From assembly GCA_000156295.1 (NCBI GenBank), contig DS999231.1:95556-159555 (forward strand): a stretch of DNA of 64,000 nt, written 5' to 3'. Position 1 is the stretch's first letter, and every line of letters begins with the position of its first letter. The translations under genes and the position numbers were made by a program. The stretch is from a marine gamma proteobacterium HTCC2148 (lineage in GTDB: Bacteria; Pseudomonadota; Gammaproteobacteria; Pseudomonadales; Halieaceae). The notes below the pieces were generated by a model. The model was given only the letters and a program-made list of their open reading frames with translations, made no database searches and was not told the DNA's origin. Of the stretch, positions 8,731-19,184 are shown piece after piece.

Positions 8731-10566
8731 TTATCCGACCAACAATCCCGTTACCTGATAGACCACAACAGCAGCGGTATAAGCTAATAAAAAATAGCCG
8801 ACGAACATTTTCAAAGTCAAGCTACGGGAGGCGCTCTCCTTGGCAAGAATTGCCAGTGTTGAAACGCACTGCAGAGAAATAGCAAAGAATACGAGTAACG
8901 CAAGGCCTGAGCCCAGAGCAAGATCACTGCCCTGGATATGTTCAACCAAGGGCACCATATTTTCGTCCGCGCCCTCGATACCAAAGATGGTGCCCAACGT
9001 ACCTACAAATACTTCTCGGGCCGCGAAAGAAGTGAAAATCGCGACACCATAGCGCCAATCCAATCCCAGCGGTGAAAATACCGGCTCGATAAAATGTCCA
9101 AGATGACCCAACCAGGACTGACCAAGGTCGGCACCGTAGTTTGGAAAGTAACCGAGCAACCAGATCACTACAGTAACGGTGAAAATAATCTTGCCGGCTT
9201 TGGTGACAAAGTGCTTTGACCGATTCCAGGCATTTCGAACAATGGGCTTTAACCCAGGAAGGCGATAAGGCGGCAACTCCAGCACGAAAGGCAGGTCGTT
9301 ATGATGGTCTTCGCTGGTTCGCGAAATCAGGCCGGTGACCAGCAGCCCCGTCATCATGCCGAAGAAATAAATACCGAACATCGCCAGGCCTTGCAGACCC
9401 ACCAAGCCCCCCAACGCCGTTTGTGCGGGAATAAAAGCGGCGATGAGCAACGTATATACCGGCAGCCGAGCACTACAGGGCATTAACGGAATCGCAATGT
9501 AAGTGAGCACCCGTTTGCGCGGCGAATCGATCGCCCTCGCGGCGTAAATCGCTGGGATAGCACAGGCCACTCCCGACAACATGGGAATGAAGCTCTTACC
9601 CGTGAGCCCGAAAAGACGCAATGGCTTATGGCAAATCAAGGCTGCACGGGCCATATAACCCGAGTCCTCCAACAACCCGATGACGAAAGTCAGTACAAAA
9701 ATCTGGGGCACAAATACCAGGAAAGCGCCGATACCGCTAAATAGAGCGTCAGAGGTGAAATCTTTAACCACCTGATTACCTAATAATGGGACCAGGGCAT
9801 CTGCCATCCAGGCCAGTGATCCCTCGACTGCATCCATCACTGGTGCTGCCCAGGTAAAAATTGACTGGAACAGCAGATACATAATCAGGAAAAAAGATAC
9901 GCCTCCGGTGAGCGAATGCAGAAAAAAATTATCCAGTCGATTCTGGGTGCGAATCAGCACATCGCCCTCAGGACCGAATCGATGAGCCAGCTTGTGTGCC
10001 TCTCCGCGCAGAATTGCGTCTGGCGTGTCCACCAGGTGAGCGCGCGGTTCTCGCACCTGGCAAGCGGTCGCGGAGAGTTCACTGATCACCTCATCGATAC
10101 CCTTACCAGAGCGCGCCGATATCGGTATAACCCGGGTGTGCAGCGCTGCCGACATCCCCTCCACGTCCAGGGTCAAATCGTGATTTTCAAGCACGTCCAT
10201 CATGTTGGCCAACACGGTAATCTTCTTGCTATTACGTTCACAGTCGCGGATTACCTGCAGTGTGAACAGCAGACTCTTCTCCAGACGAGTTGCATCAATA
10301 ACGCAAAGCACCTGCTCTACATCGGGATCTTCCAGCGCACGTTCGAAGTAATCCACTGCCACTTCTTCCTCTGCGGAAATGGCCTGCAGCGAATAAGTCC
10401 CGGGGAAGTCGATCAGTGTCTTGTCAGGCAGTGCCTGTAATTTGCCGGAGCCCACGTCTACGGTGATCCCGGGGAAGTTAGCCACTTTCTGGCTCAGGCC
10501 CGTCAAGCGGTTGAACAGCAAACTCTTGCCCGAGTTAGGGCTGCCAATAAGAATAATCTTACTCAC
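8731..10566 (-). CDS. feoB: Ferrous iron transport protein FeoB, short form
   Basis: 611 residues from GTG at 10566, which gives the typical start MSKIILIGSPNSGKS and an 8-base overlap with feoA. GTG codons at 10572 and 10575 are alternatives. The GTPase domain has G1 GSPNSGKS (8-15), G3 DFPGT, G4 NMMD and G5 SAR. The membrane part has two gate repeats (VACAIPAIYAAR with PLMPCSARLPVY, and TSFAAREVF with SLQCVSTLAIL). It imports Fe(II) across the inner membrane. It is about 150 residues shorter than E. coli FeoB; the helical linker after the G domain is reduced and the first gate deviates from the usual GCNVPA. Confidence 0.92.
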   Translation of the reverse strand: MSKIILIGSPNSGKSLLFNRLTGLSQKVANFPGITVDVGSGKLQALPDKTLIDFPGTYSLQAISAEEEVAVDYFERALEDPDVEQVLCVIDATRLEKSLLFTLQVIRDCERNSKKITVLANMMDVLENHDLTLDVEGMSAALHTRVIPISARSGKGIDEVISELSATACQVREPRAHLVDTPDAILRGEAHKLAHRFGPEGDVLIRTQNRLDNFFLHSLTGGVSFFLIMYLLFQSIFTWAAPVMDAVEGSLAWMADALVPLLGNQVVKDFTSDALFSGIGAFLVFVPQIFVLTFVIGLLEDSGYMARAALICHKPLRLFGLTGKSFIPMLSGVACAIPAIYAARAIDSPRKRVLTYIAIPLMPCSARLPVYTLLIAAFIPAQTALGGLVGLQGLAMFGIYFFGMMTGLLVTGLISRTSEDHHNDLPFVLELPPYRLPGLKPIVRNAWNRSKHFVTKAGKIIFTVTVVIWLLGYFPNYGADLGQSWLGHLGHFIEPVFSPLGLDWRYGVAIFTSFAAREVFVGTLGTIFGIEGADENMVPLVEHIQGSDLALGSGLALLVFFAISLQCVSTLAILAKESASRSLTLKMFVGYFLLAYTAAVVVYQVTGLLVG

Positions 10567-10813
10567 TGGCACCACTCAGGCGCACAGCAACGTGCGCGGC
10601 CACTTCATCGTCCAGGGAGAAAACCGTATTACTGACCTGATAAACCTTGGGCGCACCAAAGGACGGAGACTGCAGGCAGATCACCGATTCCCCGGGATGG
10701 AATCCAAATTCCATCAGGCGAATTTTATACTTTTCTGCCAGGGCATCGTCATAGCCCAGAATTTCGCAGTGATCGCCTGCTTTCAGGGACCACAAAGAGA
10801 GGTTTATAGCCAC
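10559..10813 (-). CDS. feoA: Ferrous iron transport protein FeoA
   Basis: 84 residues from GTG at 10813, preceded by GAG at 6 bases. A TTG at 10837 would extend it by 8 residues but has no ribosome site. This is one small SH3-like FeoA domain with LKAGDHCEILGYDD, a central YKIRLMEFGFHPGESVICLQ and C-terminal FSLDDEVAAHVAVRL. FeoA is a cytosolic accessory of FeoB. Its stop overlaps the feoB start, giving a coupled operon behind a Fur-box-like site. Confidence 0.9.
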   Translation of the reverse strand: MAINLSLWSLKAGDHCEILGYDDALAEKYKIRLMEFGFHPGESVICLQSPSFGAPKVYQVSNTVFSLDDEVAAHVAVRLSGASE

Positions 10814-10859
10814 CGGGTACTCACAGTGAGAGCTCAAAGAAGCGAGCGATACTAGCAGT

Positions 10860-10878
10860 AATGAGAATGATTTGCATC
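10860..10878. promoter_or_regulatory. Fur box upstream of feoAB
   Basis: AATGAGAATGATTTGCATC resembles the 19-bp Fur consensus GATAATGATAATCATTATC, with three recognisable hexamer-type units. It lies 47 bases before the feoA start, next to a TAGTAT -10 candidate (minus strand, 10849-10854), where bound Fe-Fur would block transcription. The oppositely oriented SYLF gene starts about 90 bases on the other side and might share the site. Confidence 0.75.
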
Positions 10879-10964
10879 AAAATGAAGTGACCTCGGAGCC
10901 AGACTCGATTAGACTTTTGCGGCGTCCAAACGCAACCCCACTGAAACCAAGAGGCGATCCAACC

Positions 10965-11537
10965 ATGACAACACTTATAAAAACACTTTTAGCATCCCTG
11001 CTGGTATTGGCAACTTTCCAGACCGCACAGGCGGACAGCTATACCGAAGCAAAAGGCATTTTCGAAAACGCAGGCGAAAGCGGCACCTTCTTTGGCAAGG
11101 CTTATGGCTATGCGCTTTTCCCTACTATCGGCAAGGGCGGCATGGGCATCGGCGGTGCTCACGGTTCAGGCCGTGTATATGCTAACGGAAAACACACTGG
11201 CGACACCAAGATGACCCAGCTGACCATCGGTTTCCAACTCGGCGGACAGGCCTACAGCCAGATTATTTTCTTCGAAGACAAGCGCGCCTTTGAAGAATTT
11301 ACCTCGGGGAACTTCGAGTTTGGCGCCCAGGCCACCGCAGTCGCAATTACTGCAGCGGCAGGAGCCTCGGCAAATACGGGCGGCGGCGCCCAGGCTGGTG
11401 CTTCCGGTGGCAAAAATGACGCGGACACCGTCTCTGGTGGCTATCGCAAAGGAATGGCGATATTCACCGTCGCAAAGGGTGGGCTGATGTATGAAGCAAC
11501 CTTGGGCGGACAGAAGTACAGCTACGCTGCCAAATAG
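10965..11537 (+). CDS. Secreted SYLF/Ysc84-domain lipid-binding protein
   Basis: 190 residues from ATG at 10965, with GAGG upstream. The signal peptide is about 1-23, with cleavage after AQA. The mature part is a Ysc84/SYLF-type domain: a FFGKAYGYALFPTIGKGGMGIGGAHG block, a Gly-Gly pair in QLGGQAYSQIIFF, a central Ala/Gly-rich stretch, and C-terminal GGLMYEATLGGQKYSY. Eukaryotic SYLF domains bind phosphoinositides; the bacterial periplasmic role is not established. An intrinsic terminator follows. Confidence 0.85.
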   Translation: MTTLIKTLLASLLVLATFQTAQADSYTEAKGIFENAGESGTFFGKAYGYALFPTIGKGGMGIGGAHGSGRVYANGKHTGDTKMTQLTIGFQLGGQAYSQIIFFEDKRAFEEFTSGNFEFGAQATAVAITAAAGASANTGGGAQAGASGGKNDADTVSGGYRKGMAIFTVAKGGLMYEATLGGQKYSYAAK

Positions 11538-11546
11538 GGCGTAAAC

Positions 11547-11584
11547 AAAAAAGCCCCACTTTCCGTCGGAAGTTGGGGCTTTTT
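11547..11584. terminator. Bidirectional intrinsic terminator between the SYLF gene and greA
   Basis: GCCCCACTTTCC (11553-11564) and GGAAGTTGGGGC (11568-11579) form a 12-bp stem with one G-T pair and a 3-base loop. A5-6 runs before it and T5 after it, so it works for both converging genes. Confidence 0.92.
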
Positions 11585-11605
11585 ATTGTGCCGTAAAATC
11601 AGTCG

Positions 11606-12082
11606 CTATATGTGCTGAACCTGATCGATCTCGTACTCTATATCGCCACCGGGCGCCTTGACGAGAACAACATCCCCCTCCTCCTTGCCAATCATAGCGC
11701 GAGCGATGGGTGAACCTACCGAAATCCGGTTGTTCTTCACATCCGCCTCGTCCTCACCAACAATAGTGTAAGTGACGGTCTCATCAGACTCGACATTAAT
11801 CAGGTCCACGGTAGTTCCGAAAATGACTTTGCCGGTCCTGGTAATTTGGGTTACATCGATTACCTGACAGTTCGACAGCTTACCTTCGATCTCCATGATT
11901 CGACCCTCGGCAAAACTCTGCTGTTCGCGAGCGGCGTGGTATTCCGCATTTTCTTTCAGGTCACCGTGTTCTCTCGCATCGGCGATCGCGTCAGAAATGC
12001 GCGGTCGCTCCACCTTCTTGAGATGCTCCAACTCACTGCGCAGGGCAGCCTCGCCCGCTACTGTCATCGGTACCTTGTTCAT
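11606..12082 (-). CDS. greA: Transcription elongation factor GreA
   Basis: 158 residues, the exact family length. The N-terminal coiled coil begins [23 protein letters not shown] and has the tip [21 protein letters not shown], whose acidic residues enter the RNA polymerase secondary channel. The C-terminal FKBP-like domain contains [17 protein letters not shown]. GreA stimulates cleavage of backtracked transcripts. It overlaps carB by 4 bases, a common carAB-greA operon. Confidence 0.97.
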   Translation of the reverse strand: MNKVPMTVAGEAALRSELEHLKKVERPRISDAIADAREHGDLKENAEYHAAREQQSFAEGRIMEIEGKLSNCQVIDVTQITRTGKVIFGTTVDLINVESDETVTYTIVGEDEADVKNNRISVGSPIARAMIGKEEGDVVLVKAPGGDIEYEIDQVQHI

Positions 12083-15000
12083 GCACTAATACTCCCGTGC
12101 AGGTCTTGCAGCCTGCGAACTTTCTTATCACCTTCCTGCTGCATTGACATGGTAATGGCTTCTGCGGCAGCAAGGGTTGTTGTGTAAAACACCCTGTGCG
12201 CCTGGGCACTGGCCCTAATTGGCGCGGAGTCTTCAATAGCCCGGCGACCTTCGGTGGTATTGATAATAAAGTCTGCCTCATCGTTTTTAATCATATCGAC
12301 GATATGGGGGCGACCCTCCAGTACCTTATTGATCCGACGGACATTCAGACCGGCCGCCTCCAGCGCTGTGGCGGTGCCGCCGGTGGCTGCAAGACTAAAT
12401 CCAAGACCAAGCAGGTCGCGAGCGACCGCGACAGCACCCGGCTTGTCTACATCGCGAACGCTGATCAGCACGGTGCCGCTGGTAGGAGGAGAATCCCCAC
12501 CGCCCAACTGGGCTTTGGCAAAAGCAGTAGCAAAGCTGTCACCCACACCCATAACCTCCCCAGTAGAGCGCATCTCAGGGCCGAGAATCGGGTCAACACC
12601 GGGGAACTTGTTAAACGGCAGCACCGCCTCTTTCACGCTGTAGTAAGGGGGCACTATTTCTTTGTTAAAACCCTGAGAAGCCAGGCTCTGACCGGCCATG
12701 CAGCGAGCAGCCACCTGTGCCAGTGATCGACCGATGCATTTGGAGACAAAAGGCACTGTTCGGGAGGCTCGAGGATTGACCTCGATCACATAGATCTCAT
12801 CGTCTTGCCAGGCGAGCTGAACGTTCATCAATCCGCGTACACCCAGCTCAAGCGCCATTTGCTTGACCTGCTCACGCATTTGATCCTGCACCACCATATC
12901 CAAACTATAGGGAGGCAGAGAACAGGCGGAATCACCTGAGTGCACGCCAGCCTGTTCGATATGCTGCATGATGGCACCAATTACCACCTCTTCACCGTCC
13001 GACACAGCATCGATATCAATTTCGATTGCGGCAGACAGGAAGCTGTCCAAAAGCACCGGCGCATCGTCGGAAGCCTGCACTGCATGCTTCATGTAGCGCA
13101 GCAGGTCCTCCTCGCGATAAACAATTTCCATGGCGCGTCCGCCCAGCACATAAGAGGGGCGCACAACCAGCGGGTAACCAATTGAAGCGGCCGCTTCCAC
13201 GGCTTCTTCAGTACTGCGTACGGTGGTATTGGCGGGCTGTTTCAAGCCCAGCTTCTGAATCATGTGCTGGAAACGTTCGCGATCTTCCGCACGGTCGATC
13301 GCATCCGGTGTCGTGCCGATAATAGGCACCCCCGCATCCTCTAGGGCACGAGCCAGCTTAAGCGGCGTCTGTCCCCCGAATTGAACAATCACTCCCTTTG
13401 GCTTTTCCAGGGCTACGATTTCCAGCACGTCCTCGAGAGTTACCGGCTCGAAATACAGGCGGTCTGAAGTGTCGTAATCAGTAGACACCGTTTCGGGGTT
13501 GCAGTTGACCATGATGGTTTCATAACCATCCTCGCGCATCGCGAGCACCGCGTGTACACAGCAGTAGTCGAACTCGATACCCTGGCCTATTCGGTTGGGG
13601 CCACCGCCCAGCACCAGAATCTTGTCCCGATCAGAGGGAGCGGCTTCGCACTCCTCCTCATAGGTTGAATACATGTAGGCAGTGGCAGAGGCAAACTCCG
13701 CCGCGCATGTGTCCACACGCTTGTAAACCGGTTTAATCCCCAGCCCATGACGATGGCGGCGCACAATATGTTCATCCGACGCCAGCAACACCGCCAGGCG
13801 CTCGTCCGAGAAGCCCTTGCGCTTGAGACGAAACATTTGATCGGCACCAATATCATCAAGTTCGATACTTTTGAGACTGTTTTCAGTCTTGATGATGTCT
13901 TCTATCTGCACCAGGAACCAGGGGTCTACGCCGGAGAGTTTGTAAATCTCATCCACGCTCATGCCAGCTCTGAAGGCATCACCGATATACCAGATACGCT
14001 CTGCCGTAGGGTTAACCAATTCCGACAGAAGTTCATCCCGCAAATCTTCGTCATCCACATCAATCATGTGTTCAAAGCCGGATGAGCCCACCTCCAAACC
14101 ACGCAGTGCTTTCTGCAGTGACTCCTGGAACGTGCGTCCTATCGCCATCACTTCGCCAACCGATTTCATCTGCGTTGTCAGGCGAGTATCTGCACCTTTA
14201 AACTTTTCAAAGGCGAAGCGCGGAATCTTCGTGACTACGTAATCGATCGCCGGTTCAAAGGACGCCGGTGTAGCACCGCCTGTAATGTCGTTTTGCAATT
14301 CGTCCAGGGTGTAACCAATCGCCAGTTTCGCTGCCACCTTGGCGATAGGGAAACCAGTGGCTTTAGATGCCAGCGCCGAGGATCGGGAGACCCTCGGGTT
14401 CATTTCAATAATCACCAGACGGCCAGTATCCGGGCATTGACCAAACTGCACATTGGATCCGCCCGTCTCTACACCAATCTCACGCAGTACCGCCAGAGAG
14501 GCGTCCCGCATAATCTGGTATTCCTTGTCGGTCAGGGTCTGGGCCGGAGCAACGGTGATTGAATCGCCCGTGTGCACGCCCATGGCGTCGAAGTTCTCAA
14601 TGGCACATACGATGATGCAGTTGTCGTTTTTGTCGCGAACAACCTCCATCTCATATTCCTTCCAGCCGATGAGCGATTCATCGATCAGCAGCTCGTTGGT
14701 GGGCGATAAATCCAGCCCCCGCATACAAATTTCTTCAAATTCGTCCCGGTTATAGGCGATGCCACCGCCGGAGCCGCCCATGGTAAAGGAGGGACGGATA
14801 ATGCAGGGGAAGCCGATACTATCGAGCACCTGAAAAGCTTCTTCCATAGTATGAGCAAGGGAGGCCCGCGGCGTATCCAGGCCGATGCGCTTCATCGCTT
14901 TATCGAACAGTTGGCGGTCTTCGGCCATATCGATGGCTTCTTTAGTCGCACCAATCATTTCTACACCGTGCTCAGCCAACACACCATGGCGCGCAAGATC

Positions 15001-15300
15001 CAGCGCGCAGTTGAGTGCGGTCTGGCCACCCATGGTCGGCAGCAAGGCATCGGGCTTTTCTTCTTCGATAATACGCGCAACAGTCCGCCACTCGATGGGC
15101 TCGATATAGGTCGCATCGGCCATTGTCGGGTCGGTCATGATAGTGGCGGGATTGGAGTTCACCAGAATGACCCGGTAACCCTCCTCGCGCAGAGCCTTAC
15201 AGGCCTGGGCACCTGAGTAATCGAACTCGCAGGCCTGACCAATAACAATCGGTCCAGCGCCAAGGATCAGGATACTCTGGATATCGGTTCTCTTGGGCAT
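12079..15300 (-). CDS. carB: Carbamoyl-phosphate synthase large subunit
   Basis: 1073 residues, full length. There are two homologous ATP-grasp halves, each with ATP-binding and Mg-binding motifs ([33 protein letters not shown]; and [30 protein letters not shown]). A C-terminal MGS-like allosteric domain ([30 protein letters not shown]) binds effectors such as UMP and ornithine. The enzyme makes carbamoyl phosphate for pyrimidines and arginine. It lies 2 bases after carA and overlaps greA. Confidence 0.98.
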   Translation of the reverse strand: MPKRTDIQSILILGAGPIVIGQACEFDYSGAQACKALREEGYRVILVNSNPATIMTDPTMADATYIEPIEWRTVARIIEEEKPDALLPTMGGQTALNCALDLARHGVLAEHGVEMIGATKEAIDMAEDRQLFDKAMKRIGLDTPRASLAHTMEEAFQVLDSIGFPCIIRPSFTMGGSGGGIAYNRDEFEEICMRGLDLSPTNELLIDESLIGWKEYEMEVVRDKNDNCIIVCAIENFDAMGVHTGDSITVAPAQTLTDKEYQIMRDASLAVLREIGVETGGSNVQFGQCPDTGRLVIIEMNPRVSRSSALASKATGFPIAKVAAKLAIGYTLDELQNDITGGATPASFEPAIDYVVTKIPRFAFEKFKGADTRLTTQMKSVGEVMAIGRTFQESLQKALRGLEVGSSGFEHMIDVDDEDLRDELLSELVNPTAERIWYIGDAFRAGMSVDEIYKLSGVDPWFLVQIEDIIKTENSLKSIELDDIGADQMFRLKRKGFSDERLAVLLASDEHIVRRHRHGLGIKPVYKRVDTCAAEFASATAYMYSTYEEECEAAPSDRDKILVLGGGPNRIGQGIEFDYCCVHAVLAMREDGYETIMVNCNPETVSTDYDTSDRLYFEPVTLEDVLEIVALEKPKGVIVQFGGQTPLKLARALEDAGVPIIGTTPDAIDRAEDRERFQHMIQKLGLKQPANTTVRSTEEAVEAAASIGYPLVVRPSYVLGGRAMEIVYREEDLLRYMKHAVQASDDAPVLLDSFLSAAIEIDIDAVSDGEEVVIGAIMQHIEQAGVHSGDSACSLPPYSLDMVVQDQMREQVKQMALELGVRGLMNVQLAWQDDEIYVIEVNPRASRTVPFVSKCIGRSLAQVAARCMAGQSLASQGFNKEIVPPYYSVKEAVLPFNKFPGVDPILGPEMRSTGEVMGVGDSFATAFAKAQLGGGDSPPTSGTVLISVRDVDKPGAVAVARDLLGLGFSLAATGGTATALEAAGLNVRRINKVLEGRPHIVDMIKNDEADFIINTTEGRRAIEDSAPIRASAQAHRVFYTTTLAAAEAITMSMQQEGDKKVRRLQDLHGSISA

Positions 15301-15302
15301 GC

Positions 15303-16442
15303 TTATTCCCCAGCGCGAGCTGCAATCAGCTCAATGAAATGATCAAACAAGGGCGCCGCATCATGGGGACCAGGGCTGGCTTCAGGGTGTCCCTGGAAAC
15401 TAAAGGCGGGCTTGTCCGTGCGGTGTATCCCCTGCAAGCTCCCATCGAAGAGCGATTTATGGGTGACACGAAGAGTATCGGGCAAACTACTCTCGTCGGC
15501 CGCAAAGCCGTGATTCTGGCTGGTAATCAACACCGTACCATCGTCAATGTTCTGTACCGGATGATTAGCACCGTGGTGACCGAACTTCATTTTCGCTGTT
15601 TTTGCGCCAGAGGCCAGCGCAAGCAACTGATGGCCAAGGCAGATACCAAAGATCGGAATTTCTGTTTTCAGGAGCTCCTGGATGGCCTCGATAGCATACG
15701 TGCAGGGCTCCGGGTCACCGGGGCCATTGGATAGAAAAATACCGTCAGGATTCATTGCCAGCACATCCGCTGCAGGTGTCTGGGCCGGCACCACGGTAAG
15801 GCGACAGCCGCGATCTACCAACATGCGCAATATATTGCGCTTAACGCCATAATCAAAGGCGACCACATGCCAGGGCAATTCACCCGCAGGTTTTTCGCTG
15901 TGACCTTGACCCCATTCCCAGCTACCCTCAGTCCAGCGATAAGACTCAGTTACTGTGACTTCTTTCGCCAGATCCATGCCTTTCAAACCGGCGAATGCTT
16001 TGGCTTGCGCCAACGCTTTGGCTTCATCAATGTTGTCACCCGCCATCAGGCAACCATTCTGGGCGCCCTTCTCTCTTAAAATCCGGGTCAGGCGGCGAGT
16101 ATCAATATCGGCAATGCCGACAATATTGCGGCTACTCAGGTAGTCAGACAGGCTTTGTTCGTTACGATAATTGCTGGCTAACAAGGGAAGGTCGCGAATC
16201 ACCAGGCCCGCGGCCCAGATGCTGCTCGATTCCTCGTCCTCGGTGTTAGTGCCGGTGTTGCCAATGTGTGGATAGGTCAGGGTGACAATCTGGCGGGCAT
16301 AGGACGGATCGGTGAGGATTTCCTGGTAACCGCTCATGGCGGTATTGAATACCACTTCACCAACGGATATGCCGCTGGCTCCGATTGCCAAGCCTTTGAA
16401 AACACTACCATCTTCGAGGACTAATATAGCGGAACTGGACAA
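15303..16442 (-). CDS. carA: Carbamoyl-phosphate synthase small subunit
   Basis: 379 residues. The N-terminal domain ([23 protein letters not shown]) is followed by a class I glutamine amidotransferase with the nucleophile elbow [14 protein letters not shown] and the His-Glu pair in [11 protein letters not shown]. It supplies ammonia to CarB. The start is an uncommon TTG at 16442, supported by GGAGG six bases upstream and by the family N-terminus. This operon usually has dapB upstream; here the upstream gene is ggt. Confidence 0.97.
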   Translation of the reverse strand: MSSSAILVLEDGSVFKGLAIGASGISVGEVVFNTAMSGYQEILTDPSYARQIVTLTYPHIGNTGTNTEDEESSSIWAAGLVIRDLPLLASNYRNEQSLSDYLSSRNIVGIADIDTRRLTRILREKGAQNGCLMAGDNIDEAKALAQAKAFAGLKGMDLAKEVTVTESYRWTEGSWEWGQGHSEKPAGELPWHVVAFDYGVKRNILRMLVDRGCRLTVVPAQTPAADVLAMNPDGIFLSNGPGDPEPCTYAIEAIQELLKTEIPIFGICLGHQLLALASGAKTAKMKFGHHGANHPVQNIDDGTVLITSQNHGFAADESSLPDTLRVTHKSLFDGSLQGIHRTDKPAFSFQGHPEASPGPHDAAPLFDHFIELIAARAGE

Positions 16443-16507
16443 GCAAAGCCTCCATCATCAGGGGAAACCCAGAACCTTCATGCGCTTGACTCGCGCGCTC
16501 ACAAAGA

Positions 16508-16533
16508 GACGAGATGGGTAAATACATCTCGCC
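16508..16533 (-). promoter_or_regulatory. Leader stem-loop upstream of carA
   Basis: CGAGATG (16510-16516) and CATCTCG (16525-16531) pair perfectly around 8 bases, extendable to 9 bp with a G-T pair. On the plus strand it is followed by CCTTTTT; on the minus strand by TCTCTTTG. It lies 68-90 bases before carA and may be a weak terminator for ggt or a carAB leader structure. A half ArgR-like TGAAT lies nearby, too weak to call. Confidence 0.4.
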
Positions 16534-16645
16534 TTTTTACATAAATTCAGCTCTGGTTTTCACGGGAACACACAGTATCCGACGTTCACATCGGACATGC
16601 GAAATCTGGCCGGAGATTCTAGGTGAACCAGCTGTGTCTGTCCAG

Positions 16646-18313
16646 TTAGTTCGGGGCACTCTCCGGAATCTCTATCACCCTGCCCTCACCCTGCGCTCGA
16701 ATATCGGATACGGCGGTCAACTTGCCATTTTCTGCGGAGATCGCATGAACCTTGCCCAGGTTCCCCCAGCTATTTTCCTCAACGGCGTAGCCCAGCTTCT
16801 CCAGACCCTTACGGGTCGCCACGGGCACCTCCCGCTGGTCATGCCTGATGAGCAGTGCCTGGGGCAACTGGTGGTGAAAGCGCAAAGCGTCGACCGCTTC
16901 CTGCAGGGGCATGTCAAAATCTTGCATATTCAGGATGACCTGAAACACCGTGGTAATAATCGTGCTGCCACCAGAAGTTCCGATCACCAGGGCCGGCTCT
17001 CCATCTCGCAGCAAAATAGTGGGTGACATAGAAGACAACATCCTTTTCCCGGGGACAATAGCGTTGCGATCATTGCCAACGACACCAAACTTATTGGGCA
17101 CACCAACCTTGGCACTGAAATCATCCATCTGGTTGTTGAGCAAGAAGCCGGCGCCCTCCACCACAACTCCCGAGCCAAAATCCCAGTTCAGGGTAGTAGT
17201 CAAAGAAACGGCATTACCTTCGGCGTCAATAATCGAGAAATGAGTCGTTTCCGTTGACTCAAGGCCCGCAGACACCGTCTCAATGGGGGAGATAGCCTCA
17301 GGGTTAACGCTGCTGGCACGCGCCCGCAGATAATCGTCCTCCAAAAGCTTACCCATAGGCACTGCCACATAATCAGGATCACCGAGATACTCTGCCCGAT
17401 CGGCATAAACCCGTTTCTCCAGCTCTGCCATCAAGTGCACGTAGCGCGCCTCGTTATGCCAGAGCCCGCTAAAGTACTGGTCCGAAAACTCCCGTAATTT
17501 GAGCAGCTGCACCAGGGCGAAGCCTCCCGAACTGGGTGGCGGCGCCGACAACACCTCGAATTCACGCCAATTATCGCGCAGCGGTTCTCGCCAGATTGCC
17601 TTATATGTTTCCAGGTCGGACAGGCTGATTTGGCCACCCGTGGCCTCCATCTGCGCGACCAGTTGCCTTGCCGGAACCCCTGAGTAGAAGGCATCCGGAT
17701 CCTGTGCCAGCAACTCCAGCGTGGCTGCCAGCTCAGCTTGCTTAAAGATTTCACCTTTTTGCATACGACCGAAGTAACGGTGGAAGTTCGTCTCACCGGC
17801 ATCTTCGGCAATTTTTTCAACCGCTAATTCAAATATTGTTTCAGACACCGCAAAACCGTCCCTGGCGATACCAATAGCCGGTGCCAGAAGGCGTCTCCAT
17901 GGCAAAGTTCCATACCGCGAGTGAGCCTCCTGCATTCCGCGCACTGTGCCGGGCACCCCCGAAGCCTTGCCACCCACTAAGGACAAACGCTGTTGAAAAT
18001 TACCCCCTTCGTCGAGAAACATATCCCGATACGCCTTGGCAGGAGCCCGCTCGCGAAAATCCAGAAATACCGCTTCGTCATCCATATATGCGGTCATAAA
18101 GCCGCCACCGCCAATGTTACCGGCATCAGGAAGAGTGACGGCCAGCATAAATGTTGCCGCAATAGCGGCGTCCACGGCATTGCCACCGTCCATTAACACG
18201 GCTTGAGCAACCTCAGCAGACCAGCGATCTGGCATCGCAAGGGCGGCTGTGCCGGCCCAACCTCTGGTAGCGAAAACAAAAACAGTGATAAAAATAAGTG
18301 CGCGCATTAACAT
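16646..18313 (-). CDS. ggt: Gamma-glutamyltransferase (self-cleaving periplasmic peptidase)
   Basis: 555 residues with an N-terminal signal sequence (about 1-20). Ntn-hydrolase signatures are present: GGNAVDAAIAATFML, NIGGGGFM, the oxyanion pair ending GTSGGSTI, and the autocleavage site ETTHFS with nucleophile Thr357. Maturation at that Thr would give large and small subunits. It removes gamma-glutamyl groups from glutathione and related peptides in the periplasm. The start could also be the second Met, two codons in. It is divergent from the SDR gene across 64 bases. Confidence 0.92.
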   Translation of the reverse strand: MLMRALIFITVFVFATRGWAGTAALAMPDRWSAEVAQAVLMDGGNAVDAAIAATFMLAVTLPDAGNIGGGGFMTAYMDDEAVFLDFRERAPAKAYRDMFLDEGGNFQQRLSLVGGKASGVPGTVRGMQEAHSRYGTLPWRRLLAPAIGIARDGFAVSETIFELAVEKIAEDAGETNFHRYFGRMQKGEIFKQAELAATLELLAQDPDAFYSGVPARQLVAQMEATGGQISLSDLETYKAIWREPLRDNWREFEVLSAPPPSSGGFALVQLLKLREFSDQYFSGLWHNEARYVHLMAELEKRVYADRAEYLGDPDYVAVPMGKLLEDDYLRARASSVNPEAISPIETVSAGLESTETTHFSIIDAEGNAVSLTTTLNWDFGSGVVVEGAGFLLNNQMDDFSAKVGVPNKFGVVGNDRNAIVPGKRMLSSMSPTILLRDGEPALVIGTSGGSTIITTVFQVILNMQDFDMPLQEAVDALRFHHQLPQALLIRHDQREVPVATRKGLEKLGYAVEENSWGNLGKVHAISAENGKLTAVSDIRAQGEGRVIEIPESAPN

Positions 18314-18377
18314 CTGTTCAATCTAAAAATAAGTGATGGGACAATAATGCCCACTACCCGCTAAAAAAGGAAATAAT

Positions 18378-19184
18378 ATGGCTTACAGCAATGGCAAATG
18401 CGCGGTAATTACCGGAGCAGGTTCCGGCATCGGCAGGGCGCTAGCCCTGCAACTAAACGATGAGGGCTGCGAACTTTTCTTGTCAGACATTAACCCCGAG
18501 ACGCTGGCTGAGACGGCTACCCTGCTAAAACGGCCAGACCTATTCTGCGATCAGCAGACGCTGGACGTAGCCGATAATGCGGCAATGCAGGACTGGGCAG
18601 CACAGGTTTCAGCGTCTCGCGGCGCAATCGATATTCTCGTCAACAATGCTGGCGTCGGTCTTACTGGCCCAGCGGATGAAAACCCCTACGAGGACATTCA
18701 GTGGCTGATGGGGATTAATTTCTGGGGAGTGGTCCACGGTACCAGAGCGTTTCTGCCCTTATTGCGAAATTCTGCATGTGGGCACCTGGTGAATCTATCG
18801 TCCATGTTCGGCATGGTCGGGGTACCCACACAATCGGCCTATAACGCTTCAAAGTTCGCCGTGCGCGGCTACAGCGAGGCCCTGCGCATTGAGCTTCAGG
18901 ACAGTAACGTACATGTTTGCTGCGTTCATCCGGGAGGGATAAAAACTAACATAGCGCGAGACAGTCGCGGTGGAGAAGGTTCACCCGAGGATAAGGACAT
19001 GAAGTTTCAGCAAATGGCGATCACCTCGCCAGAGTCAGCTGCAGCGCAAATCATCAAGGCCATGGAGAAGCGTAAGAAGCGACTTCTGCTGGGACTGGAT
19101 GCAAAGCTGGTCACCTTTGCGAGCTGGCTGGCACCTGTTAGCTATCCAAAATTGCTCGGGCTGTTCATCAAGGTCGACTTTTGA
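18378..19184 (+). CDS. Short-chain dehydrogenase/reductase
   Basis: 268 residues of the classical SDR family. Cofactor loop TGAGSGIGRA, NNAGVGLTG, a catalytic Ser in NLSSMFG, and Tyr155-x3-Lys159 in YNASKFAV are present. The C-terminal region AMEKRKKRLLLGLDAKL is typical of acyl or retinol-type SDRs of proteobacteria. AAGGA stands 6 bases before the ATG. The next gene's TTG start overlaps its stop. The substrate is unknown. Confidence 0.88.
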   Translation: MAYSNGKCAVITGAGSGIGRALALQLNDEGCELFLSDINPETLAETATLLKRPDLFCDQQTLDVADNAAMQDWAAQVSASRGAIDILVNNAGVGLTGPADENPYEDIQWLMGINFWGVVHGTRAFLPLLRNSACGHLVNLSSMFGMVGVPTQSAYNASKFAVRGYSEALRIELQDSNVHVCCVHPGGIKTNIARDSRGGEGSPEDKDMKFQQMAITSPESAAAQIIKAMEKRKKRLLLGLDAKLVTFASWLAPVSYPKLLGLFIKVDF

